Assembly (NCBI RefSeq): GCF_013031245.1
Contig: NZ_WPZL01000019.1
Coordinates: forward strand, 1 to 64,000
Origin: Ruegeria lacuscaerulensis
GTDB taxonomy: Bacteria > Pseudomonadota > Alphaproteobacteria > Rhodobacterales > Rhodobacteraceae
Reading direction: 5' to 3'
Length of the DNA: 64,000 nucleotides
A program made the translations under genes and the position numbers. Below the pieces are notes generated by a model. The model was not told the DNA's origin, made no database searches, and saw only the letters and a list, made by a program, of their open reading frames with translations. Positions 53,447 to 63,703 of this stretch are shown here, in pieces (position 1 is the first letter of the stretch; each line of letters starts with the position of its first letter).

Positions 53447-53655
53447 AGGGTGGAAACCTGCCGATGAAGAAAGTTTCATCTTGAGACGGGATTGCACGCC
53501 GCTCCGTAGTGCTTAGTTTAAGTGAGGCGGAGGGAGAGAACCGCTAACCAGATGAAAAACAAGCAGGCAACGCGCCGAAAACCACTGGGCGCGTGAGTGT
53601 TGAACTGTGCCTGCTGGATGAGGGATGGCCGCAATAGCCATTACAGGAGAGCACG

Positions 53656-54114
53656 ATGGTCGCACTTGAACAGGGAACCTGGGTTGTCATTGCCGACGGG
53701 GAAAAGGCGCTGTTTGTCGAAAATATCACCGACGCCGAAGATCCCAATCTGGTCGTCGTTTCGGTTGAGGAACAGGATGCGTCCAACCGACCGACCGACC
53801 GGGCGGGGCGGCGGTATGATACCGGGCCGAACCAGAAATCAGCCGTCGAGGAACCAAACTGGAAAGCACACGCTAAGTCCCTATTCGTGCAGGATCTGGC
53901 CAATCTGTTGAACCGAAAAGGCCTGAAAGGGGCCTTTAGCCGGCTGGTTCTGGTCGCCAGCCCGCATGTTCTGGGGCTGTTACGGCGGCGACTTCACAGC
54001 GAAGTTTTGGCCAAGGTTGTTGCGGAGGTCGATAAGACACTGACCAACCACCCGTTGCACAAAGTTGAAAAACTTCTGAGTAACCAACTGAAGCCCGCAG
54101 CCGCGGCGGTGTGA
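53656..54114 (+). CDS. Host attachment family protein
   Basis: A 152-residue soluble protein of the host-attachment (AtsE-like) family: GTWVVIADGEKALFVENIT near 7, RRYDTGPNQKSAVEEPNWKAHAK near 50 and FSRLVLVASPHVLGLLRRRLH near 93. KVVAEVDKTLTNHPLHKVEKLL follows near 120. The name derives from an Agrobacterium attachment locus; the biochemical role is unknown. GGAGA precedes the ATG. The 209 bases before it show no gene. Confidence 0.85.
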   Translation: MVALEQGTWVVIADGEKALFVENITDAEDPNLVVVSVEEQDASNRPTDRAGRRYDTGPNQKSAVEEPNWKAHAKSLFVQDLANLLNRKGLKGAFSRLVLVASPHVLGLLRRRLHSEVLAKVVAEVDKTLTNHPLHKVEKLLSNQLKPAAAAV

Positions 54115-54153
54115 CCTTGTCGGGCGGTCATTGGCCGCCCGTACACCATTCTG

Positions 54154-54705
54154 CTACGCAAGATACTTGCGCAGCGTGGAAACAGCGGTGGCCGGATCCT
54201 CGACCCAGGTTATGAAATCCGCCAATGACGTTTCAGCGAACCCCTGGTCGATGACATTCTGCAAAAGGTCGTGCAGCGCGTCCCAATATCCATCGACATT
54301 CATCACCAGAATGGGCTTGTCGTGCAGGCCCAGCTGTCGCCATGTCAATGCTTCGAACAGCTCATCCAGGGAACCGGGGCCGCCCGGCAAAACGACGACG
54401 GCGTCCGCATTCATGATCATGACTTTTTTGCGTTCGTGCATGGTTTCCGTCACCACGAAACGGGTCAGGTCAGTCTTGCCGACTTCGCGTTTCAGCAGGT
54501 GAACAGGGATTACACCAAAGGTATCGCCTCCAGCGGATTGCGCGGCCCGGGCGACTTCCCCCATCAACCCCACATCACCGGCACCGTAGACCAGTCGCCA
54601 ACCTTCCTGTGCCAGCAGGTTGCCAAAGGTCCGGGCGGCCTCGGCATATGCGGAATTGGCGCCATTGCGTGACCCGCAATACACACAGACTGACTTCTGA
54701 GACAT
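54154..54705 (-). CDS. LOG-family protein (TIGR00730)
   Basis: The 183-residue Rossmann-fold protein has VCVYCGSRNGANSAYAEAARTFG at the N-terminus, GAGDVGLMGEVARAAQSAGG near 40 and the nucleotide-binding PGGPGSLDELFEALTWRQLG near 100. LOG proteins hydrolyse nucleoside 5'-monophosphates such as cytokinin or AMP-type nucleotides to base and ribose phosphate. The ATG at 54705 has GGAG upstream. It is divergent from the LysM gene. Confidence 0.9.
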   Translation of the reverse strand: MSQKSVCVYCGSRNGANSAYAEAARTFGNLLAQEGWRLVYGAGDVGLMGEVARAAQSAGGDTFGVIPVHLLKREVGKTDLTRFVVTETMHERKKVMIMNADAVVVLPGGPGSLDELFEALTWRQLGLHDKPILVMNVDGYWDALHDLLQNVIDQGFAETSLADFITWVEDPATAVSTLRKYLA

Positions 54706-54829
54706 CCGACGCTTCTCCGGGGTTGTGCCTGGGTTTTGACCCCTGATAGCGGGATTGATAGATTGGCTCAACCGTCAGGCAGAATGTGTTAGAAGCAAAG
54801 CACTTGCGCTGCGGGGTGAAAGGAAACGA

Positions 54830-56179
54830 ATGAACGCCGAGTCGGGAAGCGGAAGCTCCGGTACTTTCCTCTGGGGGGTGATCGCCGGTATCGCAGTATT
54901 GGCCGGAGCAGGTGGCTTGTATCTGTCTGGCATTATCGGAGGCGGTCCGGAAGAAACCGCACCACTGCCAGAAGCCGCGGTCCAGACCACGGAAGAAAGC
55001 ACAGAAGGATCGGTCACCGATTCCAGCGAACAGGCGTCTGACACACCAGCTGCTTCCGAGCCTGAAGCCAGCGATCAGGGCGCCTCAAGTTCACCCGCGG
55101 CGCCTGCCGAGGATCCGGGCGCCACTGCCGAGGCCGCGCCAGAGGCAACTCCCCCCTCGCTGGACCAGATATTCGTAGAGCCGGATGGCAGCGCTGTTCT
55201 GTCCGGCAATGCCGAGCCCGGAAGCGATGTGCGCGTGTTGCTCGATGGTGAGCAGGTACACAGCTTTACCGTCGATTCCAGCGGCCAGTTCGCCGAACTA
55301 CTGTCGATACCGTTTTCGGATGACGCACGTGGCCTGACGCTTGAGACGGAGGCCGATCAACCGGTGCGATCAGACGATTATGTCATCGCCGCGCTACCTG
55401 CACCGGAACCTGCGGACGACCCTGTTTCAACGGTAGAAACGGCTGAGAATGTGCCACCGGAACCAGAGGGTGCGGATGCTTCCACGACGACGGAAACCGC
55501 CGGTGCCACACCGAAAACACCCGAGGATCAGGCTGCAGAATCTGAAGAGGGCTCGATTGAGGACGAGGCCGCGCAAGTTGCGGAGGCCGCACCTGAGGGC
55601 ACTGTCGACGAGGGGCAAGAACAACAGATTGCCATTCTGCGCTCTGGCGAAGACGGGGTCGAGCTTGTACAGCCGCCGGCGGTTCAAACTGAGGCGCCGG
55701 ATCAGATTGCTTTAGATACAATCGGCTATTCCAACTCGGGCGATGTGGAACTGACGGGACGGGTGCAGGACGGGTCTGCCGTACGTTTGTATCTGGACAA
55801 CCGGCTTGTGGATGACCTGGCCCCGGCAGATGACGGCAAATGGCGCAGCGAGATTGAGGGCATTGATCCCGGCGTCTACACGCTGCGCGTGGATGAGGTT
55901 GCACCGGACGGTACGGTGGTTAGCCGCATAGAAACTCCATTTAAACGCGAGCCTGTCGAAGTCTTGCAAACAGCTGAAGCGACGGAACCTGCGGAAGACG
56001 AGGCGCCGGCCCCACCCATTCGCGCGGTCACCGTTCAGAAAGGCGACACGCTTTGGGCCATATCGCGCGAGCGTTATGGTGACGGCATCCTGTATGTGAA
56101 GCTGTTTGACGCCAATCGGGACTCAATCCGCGATCCTGACCTGATCTATCCCGGTCAGATATTCACGATCCCTGAATAA
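54830..56179 (+). CDS. Membrane-anchored LysM protein with acidic low-complexity region
   Basis: A 449-residue protein. One membrane helix ([26 protein letters not shown], ~13-38) is followed by long Pro/Glu/Ala/Ser-rich linkers and two Ig-like repeats. The repeats are [20 protein letters not shown] near 113 and [19 protein letters not shown] near 300. A C-terminal LysM domain follows, [19 protein letters not shown] near 402, which binds peptidoglycan. The ATG at 54830 has AAAGGAAAC upstream and avoids an upstream frame overlapping the LOG gene. It probably links membrane and cell wall. Confidence 0.85.
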   Translation: MNAESGSGSSGTFLWGVIAGIAVLAGAGGLYLSGIIGGGPEETAPLPEAAVQTTEESTEGSVTDSSEQASDTPAASEPEASDQGASSSPAAPAEDPGATAEAAPEATPPSLDQIFVEPDGSAVLSGNAEPGSDVRVLLDGEQVHSFTVDSSGQFAELLSIPFSDDARGLTLETEADQPVRSDDYVIAALPAPEPADDPVSTVETAENVPPEPEGADASTTTETAGATPKTPEDQAAESEEGSIEDEAAQVAEAAPEGTVDEGQEQQIAILRSGEDGVELVQPPAVQTEAPDQIALDTIGYSNSGDVELTGRVQDGSAVRLYLDNRLVDDLAPADDGKWRSEIEGIDPGVYTLRVDEVAPDGTVVSRIETPFKREPVEVLQTAEATEPAEDEAPAPPIRAVTVQKGDTLWAISRERYGDGILYVKLFDANRDSIRDPDLIYPGQIFTIPE

Positions 56180-56240
56180 TTCCATGCCTCTGGCCCTTTC
56201 GGGGGCGAGGGGCTATCTCTGACCGAAGATCAGGTACGTG

Positions 56241-58064
56241 ATGAGACGGACAGCCCCTATGCACTCTGATGATATGCCAAAGACTGACGAGCGCCGCTCA
56301 GGCTGGCGCACGATCCGAAAAGTTGCGCCCTATCTGTGGCCCGAGGATGAGTCCTGGGTGAAGCGCCGCGTGGTTCTGGCGATGGGAATGCTGGTACTGG
56401 CCAAGCTGATCGCAGTCTACACGCCGATTCTGTACAAGGGCGCAGTCGACAGTCTGGCGGGCGAGGGTGTGCCGCCGCTGGCGCTGGGGGCCGTCGGGCT
56501 GACCGTCGCTTACGGCGTCGCGCGGATGATGACCGTGGGATTCCAGCAGTTGCGCGATGCGGCCTTTGCGCCGGTTGGGCAACGGGCTTTGCGGGCGCTC
56601 GCGCTGGTGACATTTCAACACATCCATCAGCTGTCGATGCGTTACCACGTGACGCGCCGAACCGGGGGCCTCAGCCGGATCATCGAGCGGGGCGTGAAAG
56701 GCGTGGAATTCCTGCTGCGGTTTTTGTTGTTTTCCATCGGCCCGCTGATCCTGGAATTGCTGCTGGTCGCGATTATTCTAATGTGGCTGTTTGACGTCTG
56801 GTATCTGGTCGTCGTGGCCGTGACCATTGCGCTCTATATTTGGTTTACCTTCGCCGTGACCGAATGGCGCGTGAAGCTGCGGCGCGAAATGAACGATCAG
56901 GACACCGAGGCTAATCAGCGCGCTATCGACAGCCTGTTGAACTTTGAAACTGTCAAGTATTTCAACGCAGAACAGCGCGAAGCTGAACGGTATGATGTCT
57001 CGATGAAGGCCTATGCCGGAGCGGCGCTGAAAACGGCTTATTCGCTGGCCTTCCTGAATTTCGGTCAGTCCTTCCTGATCACCTGCGGCCTGATCGGCGT
57101 GATGGTTCTGGCGGCCATCGGGGTTCAGAACGGAGCGCTGACTGTCGGCGATTTCGTCATGGTCAACGCATACATGATCCAGATCACTGTGCCACTGAAT
57201 TTTCTGGGCACGGTGTATCGTGAGATCCGCCAATCGCTGGTGGATATGGGGCAGATGTTCGATCTGCTGGAGCAACCTGCTGAGGTGGCCGACAAGCCCG
57301 ACGCGCCGGAACTGGTGGTCAACGGGGGTGAGGTGACGTTGGACAACGTCCGGTTCGGCTACGACGCGGATCGGGAAATCCTGAAGGGCGTGTCGCTGAC
57401 CGTTCCGGCGGGTAAGACGGTGGCCATCGTCGGGGCCACGGGTTCTGGCAAGTCCACCATCGGGCGGCTGCTGTTCCGGTTTTACGACGTTACTGGCGGT
57501 GCACTGAAGATCGACGGACAGGACGTGCGCGACGTGACCATGAACAGCCTGCATGCGGCCATTGGCGTGGTGCCGCAGGACACGGTGCTGTTCAATGACA
57601 CGATTCGCTACAACATCGCCTATGGACGGGACGGTGCCTCGCAGGAGGATGTCGAAGCCGCCGCCAGGGCCGCCCAGATTCACGATTTCATCGTCACATT
57701 GCCGGAAGGGTATGACACCAAGGTTGGCGAGCGCGGCCTGAAGCTGTCGGGAGGGGAAAAACAGCGGGTGGGAATCGCGCGCACCCTGCTGAAGAACCCG
57801 CCGATCCTGCTGCTGGACGAGGCGACCTCGGCGCTGGACACGGATACCGAAAAGGACATCAAGGACGCGCTGGCCCGGGCGGGCGAAGGGCGGACAGTTT
57901 TGACCATCGCCCACCGCCTTAGCACCATCGCCGAAGCGGACAGGATTGTGGTTTTGGAACAAGGCGAGATTCTGGAACAGGGCACCCATGATGAGCTGCT
58001 GCTGCGCGAAGGGCGTTACGCTCAGCTGTGGAGCGGTCAGCAAGCGGACGCACAAGCTGCCTGA
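56241..58064 (+). CDS. ABC exporter, Atm1/HMT1-like half-transporter
   Basis: A 607-residue ABC half-transporter: six membrane helices in the first ~330 residues, then an NTPase with Walker A IVGATGSGKSTIG near 395, Q-loop, signature KLSGGEKQRVGIARTLLKNP near 497, Walker B ILLLDEATSALD near 517 and H-loop TIAHRLSTIAEA near 549. The membrane motif NDQDTEANQRAIDSLLNFETVKYFNAEQRE near 218 is typical of Atm1-type exporters, which pump glutathione-linked or iron-sulfur-related compounds. Start ATG at 56241 follows a GTG. Confidence 0.9.
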   Translation: MRRTAPMHSDDMPKTDERRSGWRTIRKVAPYLWPEDESWVKRRVVLAMGMLVLAKLIAVYTPILYKGAVDSLAGEGVPPLALGAVGLTVAYGVARMMTVGFQQLRDAAFAPVGQRALRALALVTFQHIHQLSMRYHVTRRTGGLSRIIERGVKGVEFLLRFLLFSIGPLILELLLVAIILMWLFDVWYLVVVAVTIALYIWFTFAVTEWRVKLRREMNDQDTEANQRAIDSLLNFETVKYFNAEQREAERYDVSMKAYAGAALKTAYSLAFLNFGQSFLITCGLIGVMVLAAIGVQNGALTVGDFVMVNAYMIQITVPLNFLGTVYREIRQSLVDMGQMFDLLEQPAEVADKPDAPELVVNGGEVTLDNVRFGYDADREILKGVSLTVPAGKTVAIVGATGSGKSTIGRLLFRFYDVTGGALKIDGQDVRDVTMNSLHAAIGVVPQDTVLFNDTIRYNIAYGRDGASQEDVEAAARAAQIHDFIVTLPEGYDTKVGERGLKLSGGEKQRVGIARTLLKNPPILLLDEATSALDTDTEKDIKDALARAGEGRTVLTIAHRLSTIAEADRIVVLEQGEILEQGTHDELLLREGRYAQLWSGQQADAQAA

Positions 58065-58094
58065 ACTGTTACCCGCGTTCCCCTGACAATGTGA

Positions 58095-58108
58095 TATAAT
58101 ACGCGGGT
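58095..58108 (+). promoter_or_regulatory. Promoter and possible operator for the DUF2147 gene
   Basis: TATAAT at 58095-58100 is a perfect -10 box, 27 bases before the ATG. It is flanked by ACCCGCG (58071-58077) and CGCGGGT (58102-58108), which are inverted copies. No good -35 box is seen. Confidence 0.45.
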
Positions 58109-58126
58109 TAAATCGGAGGTGGTTTA

Positions 58127-58531
58127 ATGCGTAAATTCATACGAAAAGCCGTTATTCCCACCGCATTCATCATGCTGATGCCGACCCTGGCGGCGGGTGA
58201 TCCCATTGAGGGTGTCTGGGAAACCGAACCGGATCGCAAGAACCTCATCTCTCATATCAAGATTACCGCTTGCGGTGACAAGTTCTGCGGTCAGATCCAG
58301 TCTGCCTACGATTCATCCGGGAAAAAGGTGCAGACCCCGAATATCGGCAAAAAGCTGTTTTGGGATGTGGCCAGCAAAGGCGGCGGCAAGTATGGCGGCG
58401 GAGATTTCTGGATACCCATGATCAATGTGGATGTCGTGCCGCAAATGACCCTGTCCGGAAACTCTCTGAGCGTTCGTGGTTGTGAACATGTAGTTTGCGG
58501 TCATCAGACCTGGACCCGTTTGTCCAAATGA
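58127..58531 (+). CDS. DUF2147 secreted protein
   Basis: A 134-residue protein with a signal peptide (AVIPTAFIMLMPTLAAG) and a DUF2147 domain: IEGVWETEPDRKN near 27, ITACGDKFCGQIQSAYDSSGK near 46 and GGDFWIPMINVDVVPQMTLSGNSLSVRGCEHVVCGHQTWTRL near the end. Four Cys allow two disulfides. Function is unknown in the periplasm. GGAGG precedes the ATG. Confidence 0.88.
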   Translation: MRKFIRKAVIPTAFIMLMPTLAAGDPIEGVWETEPDRKNLISHIKITACGDKFCGQIQSAYDSSGKKVQTPNIGKKLFWDVASKGGGKYGGGDFWIPMINVDVVPQMTLSGNSLSVRGCEHVVCGHQTWTRLSK

Positions 58532-58654
58532 AATGGTCATCCTGGCAGGGCACGGTTTCAGCGGCGTGAAATTTTTTCAGTCGGGTCGCAGGCTTGGCTG
58601 CGGGTGATTGCGGTTTGATCCGGGCTATTACATTTTTCTGACGAAAGCGTCTTT

Positions 58655-58693
58655 AAAAGAAGAATGGCGAGGCTTAGGGCCCGCCATTCTTCT
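58655..58693 (-). terminator. Terminator overlapping the RND permease stop
   Basis: AGAAGAATGGCG at 58658-58669 pairs perfectly with CGCCATTCTTCT at 58682-58693; the loop can extend the stem with GGC/GCC. On the minus strand the stem is followed by TTTTAAAG. The RND stop codon (58692-58694) lies inside the arm, so the last codons are part of the hairpin. Confidence 0.85.
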
Positions 58694-61600
58694 ATTCGGC
58701 TGCTTTTAGCGGTGTGCCCGGCGGATGGTCCGGTCTGCTGGTGTCTTCGGACGCAGGATCCGCTGTGGGCGTCTCATCTTCCCAAATGACCTCAGTCGCC
58801 TGCGCCTGCCGTGCAGCATTGCCGATCGCCATGTCCTGCGCCACCTGACTGGACCGACCGGCCGTCGCACGGGCCAGAACCTTGCCGAGCCATATTGCGT
58901 AGGTCGTGACCCACACCCGCAGCGCCAGGAATGAGGGAGTCACGATCAGGGTCAGAACCGTAGCAATGCCCAATCCGAAAACGACCGCCGTTGCCAGCTG
59001 TTTCCACCACAATGCGGTGGGGCTGTTGATGGTATAGCCGCCATTGATGAAGTCCAGCGATAGCCCGAACATCATTGGTGCCAGACCGGCCATCGTCGTC
59101 AGGGTGGTCAGCAGAACCGGGCGGATACGCGCCTCGGCCGTGCGAACGATGGCCTCGATCCGGGGCATGTATCGGCTGTATTCCTGATAGGTATCGATCA
59201 GAACGATGTTGTTGTTCACCACGATCCCTGCCAGTGCCACGATGCCCGTCCCCGTCATGATGATCGAGAAGGGTTGCTGCATGATGATCATCCCGATCAG
59301 CACTCCGGTGGTCGAAAGAACCACGGCCAGCAACACCAGCACCGAGTTGTAGAACGAGTTGAACTGCGCCAGCAGGATCACGAACATCAGGCCCAGCGCG
59401 CCCATGAATGCGTTCATCAGGAAGGCTCCGGATTCTTCCTGATCCTCCTGATCGCCGGTCCATTCCCAGCTGATTGCATTCGAGAAGGGGCCTGTGTTCA
59501 GCCATTCGGTCAGCACCGCGATCCGCTCGTTGGGGTTGATCAACGCAAACCGTGCATCTCCACTGTCAATCGCCGCACGCAGGTCGTCGGCGGTTTCGGA
59601 ACCGGTCAATTGCAGCAGATCATACTGTTTGCCATCCGGGCTGGTGACGGGTGTTCCGCTCGGTTCAGCCCCTTCGGCGACTTCCCGAATAACGGCCAGG
59701 CGCTGTTCCGTCCCGTCCGGGCCATCGACGACCACTTTGGACAGGCCCGGTTCAACATCCGCTTTGACGTCATAATACCGCTGTTGATCGATACGGTTGA
59801 TCTCGGCCAGTTTCGCCACCGGTTTGCGGGTGACGAAGTTCGACAGGGGCACCAACCCGTCCGGTGTACGCACCTTGAGCGAGTCGAGAGTAGACAGCAC
59901 CCGGTCTTCTTCGGGCAGACGGACGCGGATTTCGACCTCTTCATCGGTGTTGTCCGGGCGCATTTCGCCGAGCAGGATACCACGCGTGACCAGCTGTACC
60001 ATCGCACCAACGGTGGCCACGTCGGCACCAAAACGGCCCGCCTTGGCGACGTCCACGTCGATCTGCCAGTCGATGCCGGGCAGGGGCATGGTGTCTTCGA
60101 TCTGGATCAGGCCGGGGGTTGCATCGAACGCCTCACGCGCAGCGAGGGTCGCTGTGGTCAGGTCTTCCCAGCCGTCGGCCTTGATCCGAAGGTGTACGGG
60201 CTTGGCTGACGCCGGACCTTGCTCAAGCGCGCGGATTTCCACGATGATACCGGGAATCTGACCAAGTTCCGCATTGAGCTGATCAAGGACGATGTCGCCG
60301 TCATATTCTGGCGCGATGATTTCCCGCTCGATCAATCCGAAAAAGGCAGGCTCGGTGACTTTTGGTCTGTCCTCCCACGGAGTTATTTCGAACTGGACGC
60401 GCCCGACGGTGTCAGCGGGTGATGATGCGCCGCCATCGTTCTGGGTCAACCCACCTTCACCAGCAAAAGAAAACACGTTGGTTACGGCCGGGTGCGCAGC
60501 AATTATTTCTTCGGCGGTCAGCACCATGGCGTCTTTTTCATCCAGCGACAGGTTGCCTCGCGCCCGGACAAACGCCGTCGCCTGCTCCGGCTCGGTTTCG
60601 ACGAAGAACTCGACGCCGCGGTTGTTGCTCATGTAAGCGCCCATAACGCTTGCGACGGCCAAACCTACGACAACAATTGAAACGATTGGCATGATCGGAT
60701 TGCCAACCAGGAATTTGACGACATAACCGAAGATTGTGTGCTCTCTGGCCGTATGTACGCGTTCTTCCTTATGCCGCTTGATCTTGGCTGCGCTCAGCGT
60801 GACAGATCCGGCAAATGCACCGAACAGGAACATGAGCGCGCCGGAAACCGCGCCGCCGGGCAGCAGGTAATCCGGGTTCAGCATCTGCATCGCGCCAAGG
60901 AAGATCATGTAGAGCGACGGTGGCACCAGAACCGCCCGGACCCACCAAGGGGCGACTCCGCGCAGCCAGTTGGAGGCACGGTCGAACGTGCGGCTAAGCC
61001 GCCCGGACACACCGCCAACGACAGGCAGGTAGATCAGCGCGACGATCAACGAAGATGACAGGACGAAGATCAGCGTGATCGGCAGCATCTTCATGAACTC
61101 GCCCGGAACGCCGGGCCAGAACAACATCGGCAGGAATGCACAGAGCGTGGTCGCCGTCGAGGACACGATGGGCCAGAACATCCGTTGTGCCGCCTCGACA
61201 TAAGCATGCATCGGGCCGACGCCCTCCTTGATGCGCTTGTCGGCGTATTCCACCACAACGATGGCACCATCCACCAGCATCCCCACCGCCAGGATCAGCC
61301 CGAACATCACCATGTTCGAGATGCTGACCCCCATGACCGCCAGGAATGCAAAACTCAGAAGGAATGAAGTCGGAATCGCGAAACCAACCAACAGCGCGGC
61401 GCGTGTTCCCAGCGAGGCCAGGACCACGATCATGACCAGCGCGATGGCGGTCAGAACCGACCCTTCCAGCTGGCGCACCATCGAGTCGACGATGCGGCTC
61501 TGGTCATTCGACGTGCCAACCTCCACGGCCGCGCGCATTTCAGCGGGCCATTTCTCCTGCGCGGCGGCAAGGGTTTCTTTGACCTGCGCTACGGTGTCGA

Positions 61601-62474
61601 TCAGGTTGAACCCTTTGCGTTTAACAACCTGCAACGCCACTGTGGATTCAGTATCAAAGCGGGCCGTGCCCTCGCGGTCTTCGAAAGTATAGTTGATCTG
61701 GGCCAATTCGCCCATTGTCACAACGCGGTCGCCATTGACCTTGACCGGCAGGCTGTAAACATCTTCGGCGGTTTTGAACGACGACGGAATTTTGACCGAG
61801 AACGTTCCCTGCGCGGTCTCAACTTCACCTGCAGCAATCAACTGATTGTTGTTCTGAACTACGTTGATCAATTCATCAGCCGAGACGTTGTACGCCTCAA
61901 GCCGCAGCGGGTCGATGATCACTTCCAGTAGTTCGTCGCGGTTGCCGGCAATCCCGGCCTCAAGCACGGAATCCAGCGCCTCAAGTTCGTCCTGCAAGTC
62001 CTTGGCCACGCGCGCCATTGTGCGTTCCGGTACTGCGCCGGTCAGGTTGACGATGACGATAGGAAATTCCGAGAGGTTGATCTCGGTCAGCGTATACTGT
62101 TCGGCTCCTTCTGGAAAATCAGCCTGCGCGCTGTTCATCGCGTCGCGCACATCGGCGGTGATTGCGGTCTTGTCCCAGCCGAAGTCAAATTCCAATGCGA
62201 TACCAGCATAGCCCTCGGCGGCGGTGGCGGTCATTTCCTTGAGACCGTCCAGATCCGCCAACTCGGTTTCCATTGGCTTGATCAGCAGGTTTTCCGAGTC
62301 CTCGGCGGATATGCCCGGGAACTGCACCGAGACAAACAGGGCCGGGATTTCGATATCCGGCTCACCTTCTTTGGGAAGGCCGACATAGGCAAACCCGCCG
62401 ATAATCAGCGAGATCGCGATGAAGGCTAGGACCATTCGGGCGCGGTCGGCGGCCCAACTGACGATACCGATCAT
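58692..62474 (-). CDS. RND-family efflux permease (enlarged)
   Basis: A 1260-residue inner-membrane RND pump, longer than the usual ~1040. It has LPKEGEPDIEIPALFVSVQFPGISAEDSENLLIKPME near 34 and GLILAVGMLVDGAIVVVEYADKR near 395, with one Asp where AcrB has two. An extra segment of about 100 residues with two added helices lies near 500-610. The second half holds GIVALAGIVVNNNIVLIDTY near 1110, with no Lys at the TM10 position. It pairs with the adaptor gene 4 bases upstream. No outer-membrane channel gene is nearby. Substrates are unknown. Confidence 0.88.
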   Translation of the reverse strand: MIGIVSWAADRARMVLAFIAISLIIGGFAYVGLPKEGEPDIEIPALFVSVQFPGISAEDSENLLIKPMETELADLDGLKEMTATAAEGYAGIALEFDFGWDKTAITADVRDAMNSAQADFPEGAEQYTLTEINLSEFPIVIVNLTGAVPERTMARVAKDLQDELEALDSVLEAGIAGNRDELLEVIIDPLRLEAYNVSADELINVVQNNNQLIAAGEVETAQGTFSVKIPSSFKTAEDVYSLPVKVNGDRVVTMGELAQINYTFEDREGTARFDTESTVALQVVKRKGFNLIDTVAQVKETLAAAQEKWPAEMRAAVEVGTSNDQSRIVDSMVRQLEGSVLTAIALVMIVVLASLGTRAALLVGFAIPTSFLLSFAFLAVMGVSISNMVMFGLILAVGMLVDGAIVVVEYADKRIKEGVGPMHAYVEAAQRMFWPIVSSTATTLCAFLPMLFWPGVPGEFMKMLPITLIFVLSSSLIVALIYLPVVGGVSGRLSRTFDRASNWLRGVAPWWVRAVLVPPSLYMIFLGAMQMLNPDYLLPGGAVSGALMFLFGAFAGSVTLSAAKIKRHKEERVHTAREHTIFGYVVKFLVGNPIMPIVSIVVVGLAVASVMGAYMSNNRGVEFFVETEPEQATAFVRARGNLSLDEKDAMVLTAEEIIAAHPAVTNVFSFAGEGGLTQNDGGASSPADTVGRVQFEITPWEDRPKVTEPAFFGLIEREIIAPEYDGDIVLDQLNAELGQIPGIIVEIRALEQGPASAKPVHLRIKADGWEDLTTATLAAREAFDATPGLIQIEDTMPLPGIDWQIDVDVAKAGRFGADVATVGAMVQLVTRGILLGEMRPDNTDEEVEIRVRLPEEDRVLSTLDSLKVRTPDGLVPLSNFVTRKPVAKLAEINRIDQQRYYDVKADVEPGLSKVVVDGPDGTEQRLAVIREVAEGAEPSGTPVTSPDGKQYDLLQLTGSETADDLRAAIDSGDARFALINPNERIAVLTEWLNTGPFSNAISWEWTGDQEDQEESGAFLMNAFMGALGLMFVILLAQFNSFYNSVLVLLAVVLSTTGVLIGMIIMQQPFSIIMTGTGIVALAGIVVNNNIVLIDTYQEYSRYMPRIEAIVRTAEARIRPVLLTTLTTMAGLAPMMFGLSLDFINGGYTINSPTALWWKQLATAVVFGLGIATVLTLIVTPSFLALRVWVTTYAIWLGKVLARATAGRSSQVAQDMAIGNAARQAQATEVIWEDETPTADPASEDTSRPDHPPGTPLKAAE

Positions 62475-63703
62475 TGCGCAGCTTCCCGATAAGTCGGCCT
62501 GACCGCGACACCTTTCGTCACGAATTCCTGCCCAACAACAATGATGTCCGCAGTTTCAGGCAGCCCATCCACCCAGACACCCTCAGACGTATCGCGCAGC
62601 AAGCGAACCGGCATGAAGTCGACGATATTGCCGGTGCTGACTGTGCGGACGCCAAGCTGGCCGTGATTGTTCAGGGTCAGGGCAGATTGAGGCAACAAAT
62701 GCGCCTTTGCCCCGGCAGCTGAAATACGGATGTCGGCGGTCTGACCGTCACGAATGGACAGGTCCGGGTTCGGAACCGTGATCTCGACTTCGAACGTGCG
62801 CGTTGTTTCATCGGCCGAGCGGCTCAGGAACGTTACGCGACCCGCAACTTGCAGACCTGTAACCAGTTGTGCTGACGCTTCTGAACCAACAATGACTTTG
62901 TTCACGTCGGTCTCGGGCACAAAACCAACCAGCTTGATCGGATCAAGCTGGATAACTGTCGCGCACAGTGACCCCGGCTGCATCAGGCTGCCCAACTCAG
63001 CGGTATCGCTTTCCAAAAGGCCTTTAAATGGAGCTTCTATAGTTTGGCGGTCGATCTCTCGCTGCGCGGCTTTGACAGCGGCAGTCGCAGCTTCGATGCC
63101 CGCGCGGGTGGCTTCCAGACCGGCTTCGGCAGTTTTCACCCCGGCTTCGGCGGATCGCATCGCAGCTTCGCTTGAAATCCTGCGGGTTTCCGAACCAAAA
63201 CCGGTTTCCGATAGCTTACGCGCCGCCGTCAGGTTGATATCCGCTTCGGCAACAAGGGCGTGCGCCTCTTCCAATCGGGCTTCGGCCTCGGGCACGCGGC
63301 TTTCAGCCTCGAGTTTGCCCGCCATGGCCTCGGCCAGAGTGGCCGGGCGGGTGCCGGGATCCAGCTCGCACAACAGATCGCCCGCCTCGACAAAAGTGCC
63401 CTTCCGCTTGGGCTCCGAGATCACGGTCGAAGTCGTTTCGGCCAGAACTTCGACCTGACGATTGGCTCTGGTCTGGCCGCGCAACAGAACCGCGCTGTCG
63501 ATTTCACGCGCAGCTGACCTTACGGCAACTACTCCGATGGCTCCCTGATCCGAGACTTTTTCGCCCTCGGAAACTGTCTCGGCTGCGGTTTTGTCTTCCG
63601 TGTCGCCCCGTCCGGCTAAGGCAAACAAAGCGTCTCGTTCGAAAACCAAAAAGAACAGCGCAACAATCACCAAAAGCGCGTTCACGAATGAAATCAAACG
63701 CAT
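62471..63703 (-). CDS. RND periplasmic adaptor (HlyD/MFP) protein
   Basis: A 410-residue membrane-fusion protein with an N-terminal anchor (FVNALLVIVALFFLVFERDALFA). LRGQTRANRQVEVLAETTSTVISEPKRKGTFVEAGDLLCELDP near 75 is the barrel-sandwich half. A long helical hairpin follows (EARLEEAHALVAEADINLTAARKLSETG onward, repeats of AEAG and ARAG), then FKGLLESDTAELGSLMQPGS near 230. The ATG at 63703 has GGGAG upstream. It overlaps the permease by four bases. Confidence 0.9.
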   Translation of the reverse strand: MRLISFVNALLVIVALFFLVFERDALFALAGRGDTEDKTAAETVSEGEKVSDQGAIGVVAVRSAAREIDSAVLLRGQTRANRQVEVLAETTSTVISEPKRKGTFVEAGDLLCELDPGTRPATLAEAMAGKLEAESRVPEAEARLEEAHALVAEADINLTAARKLSETGFGSETRRISSEAAMRSAEAGVKTAEAGLEATRAGIEAATAAVKAAQREIDRQTIEAPFKGLLESDTAELGSLMQPGSLCATVIQLDPIKLVGFVPETDVNKVIVGSEASAQLVTGLQVAGRVTFLSRSADETTRTFEVEITVPNPDLSIRDGQTADIRISAAGAKAHLLPQSALTLNNHGQLGVRTVSTGNIVDFMPVRLLRDTSEGVWVDGLPETADIIVVGQEFVTKGVAVRPTYREAAQ

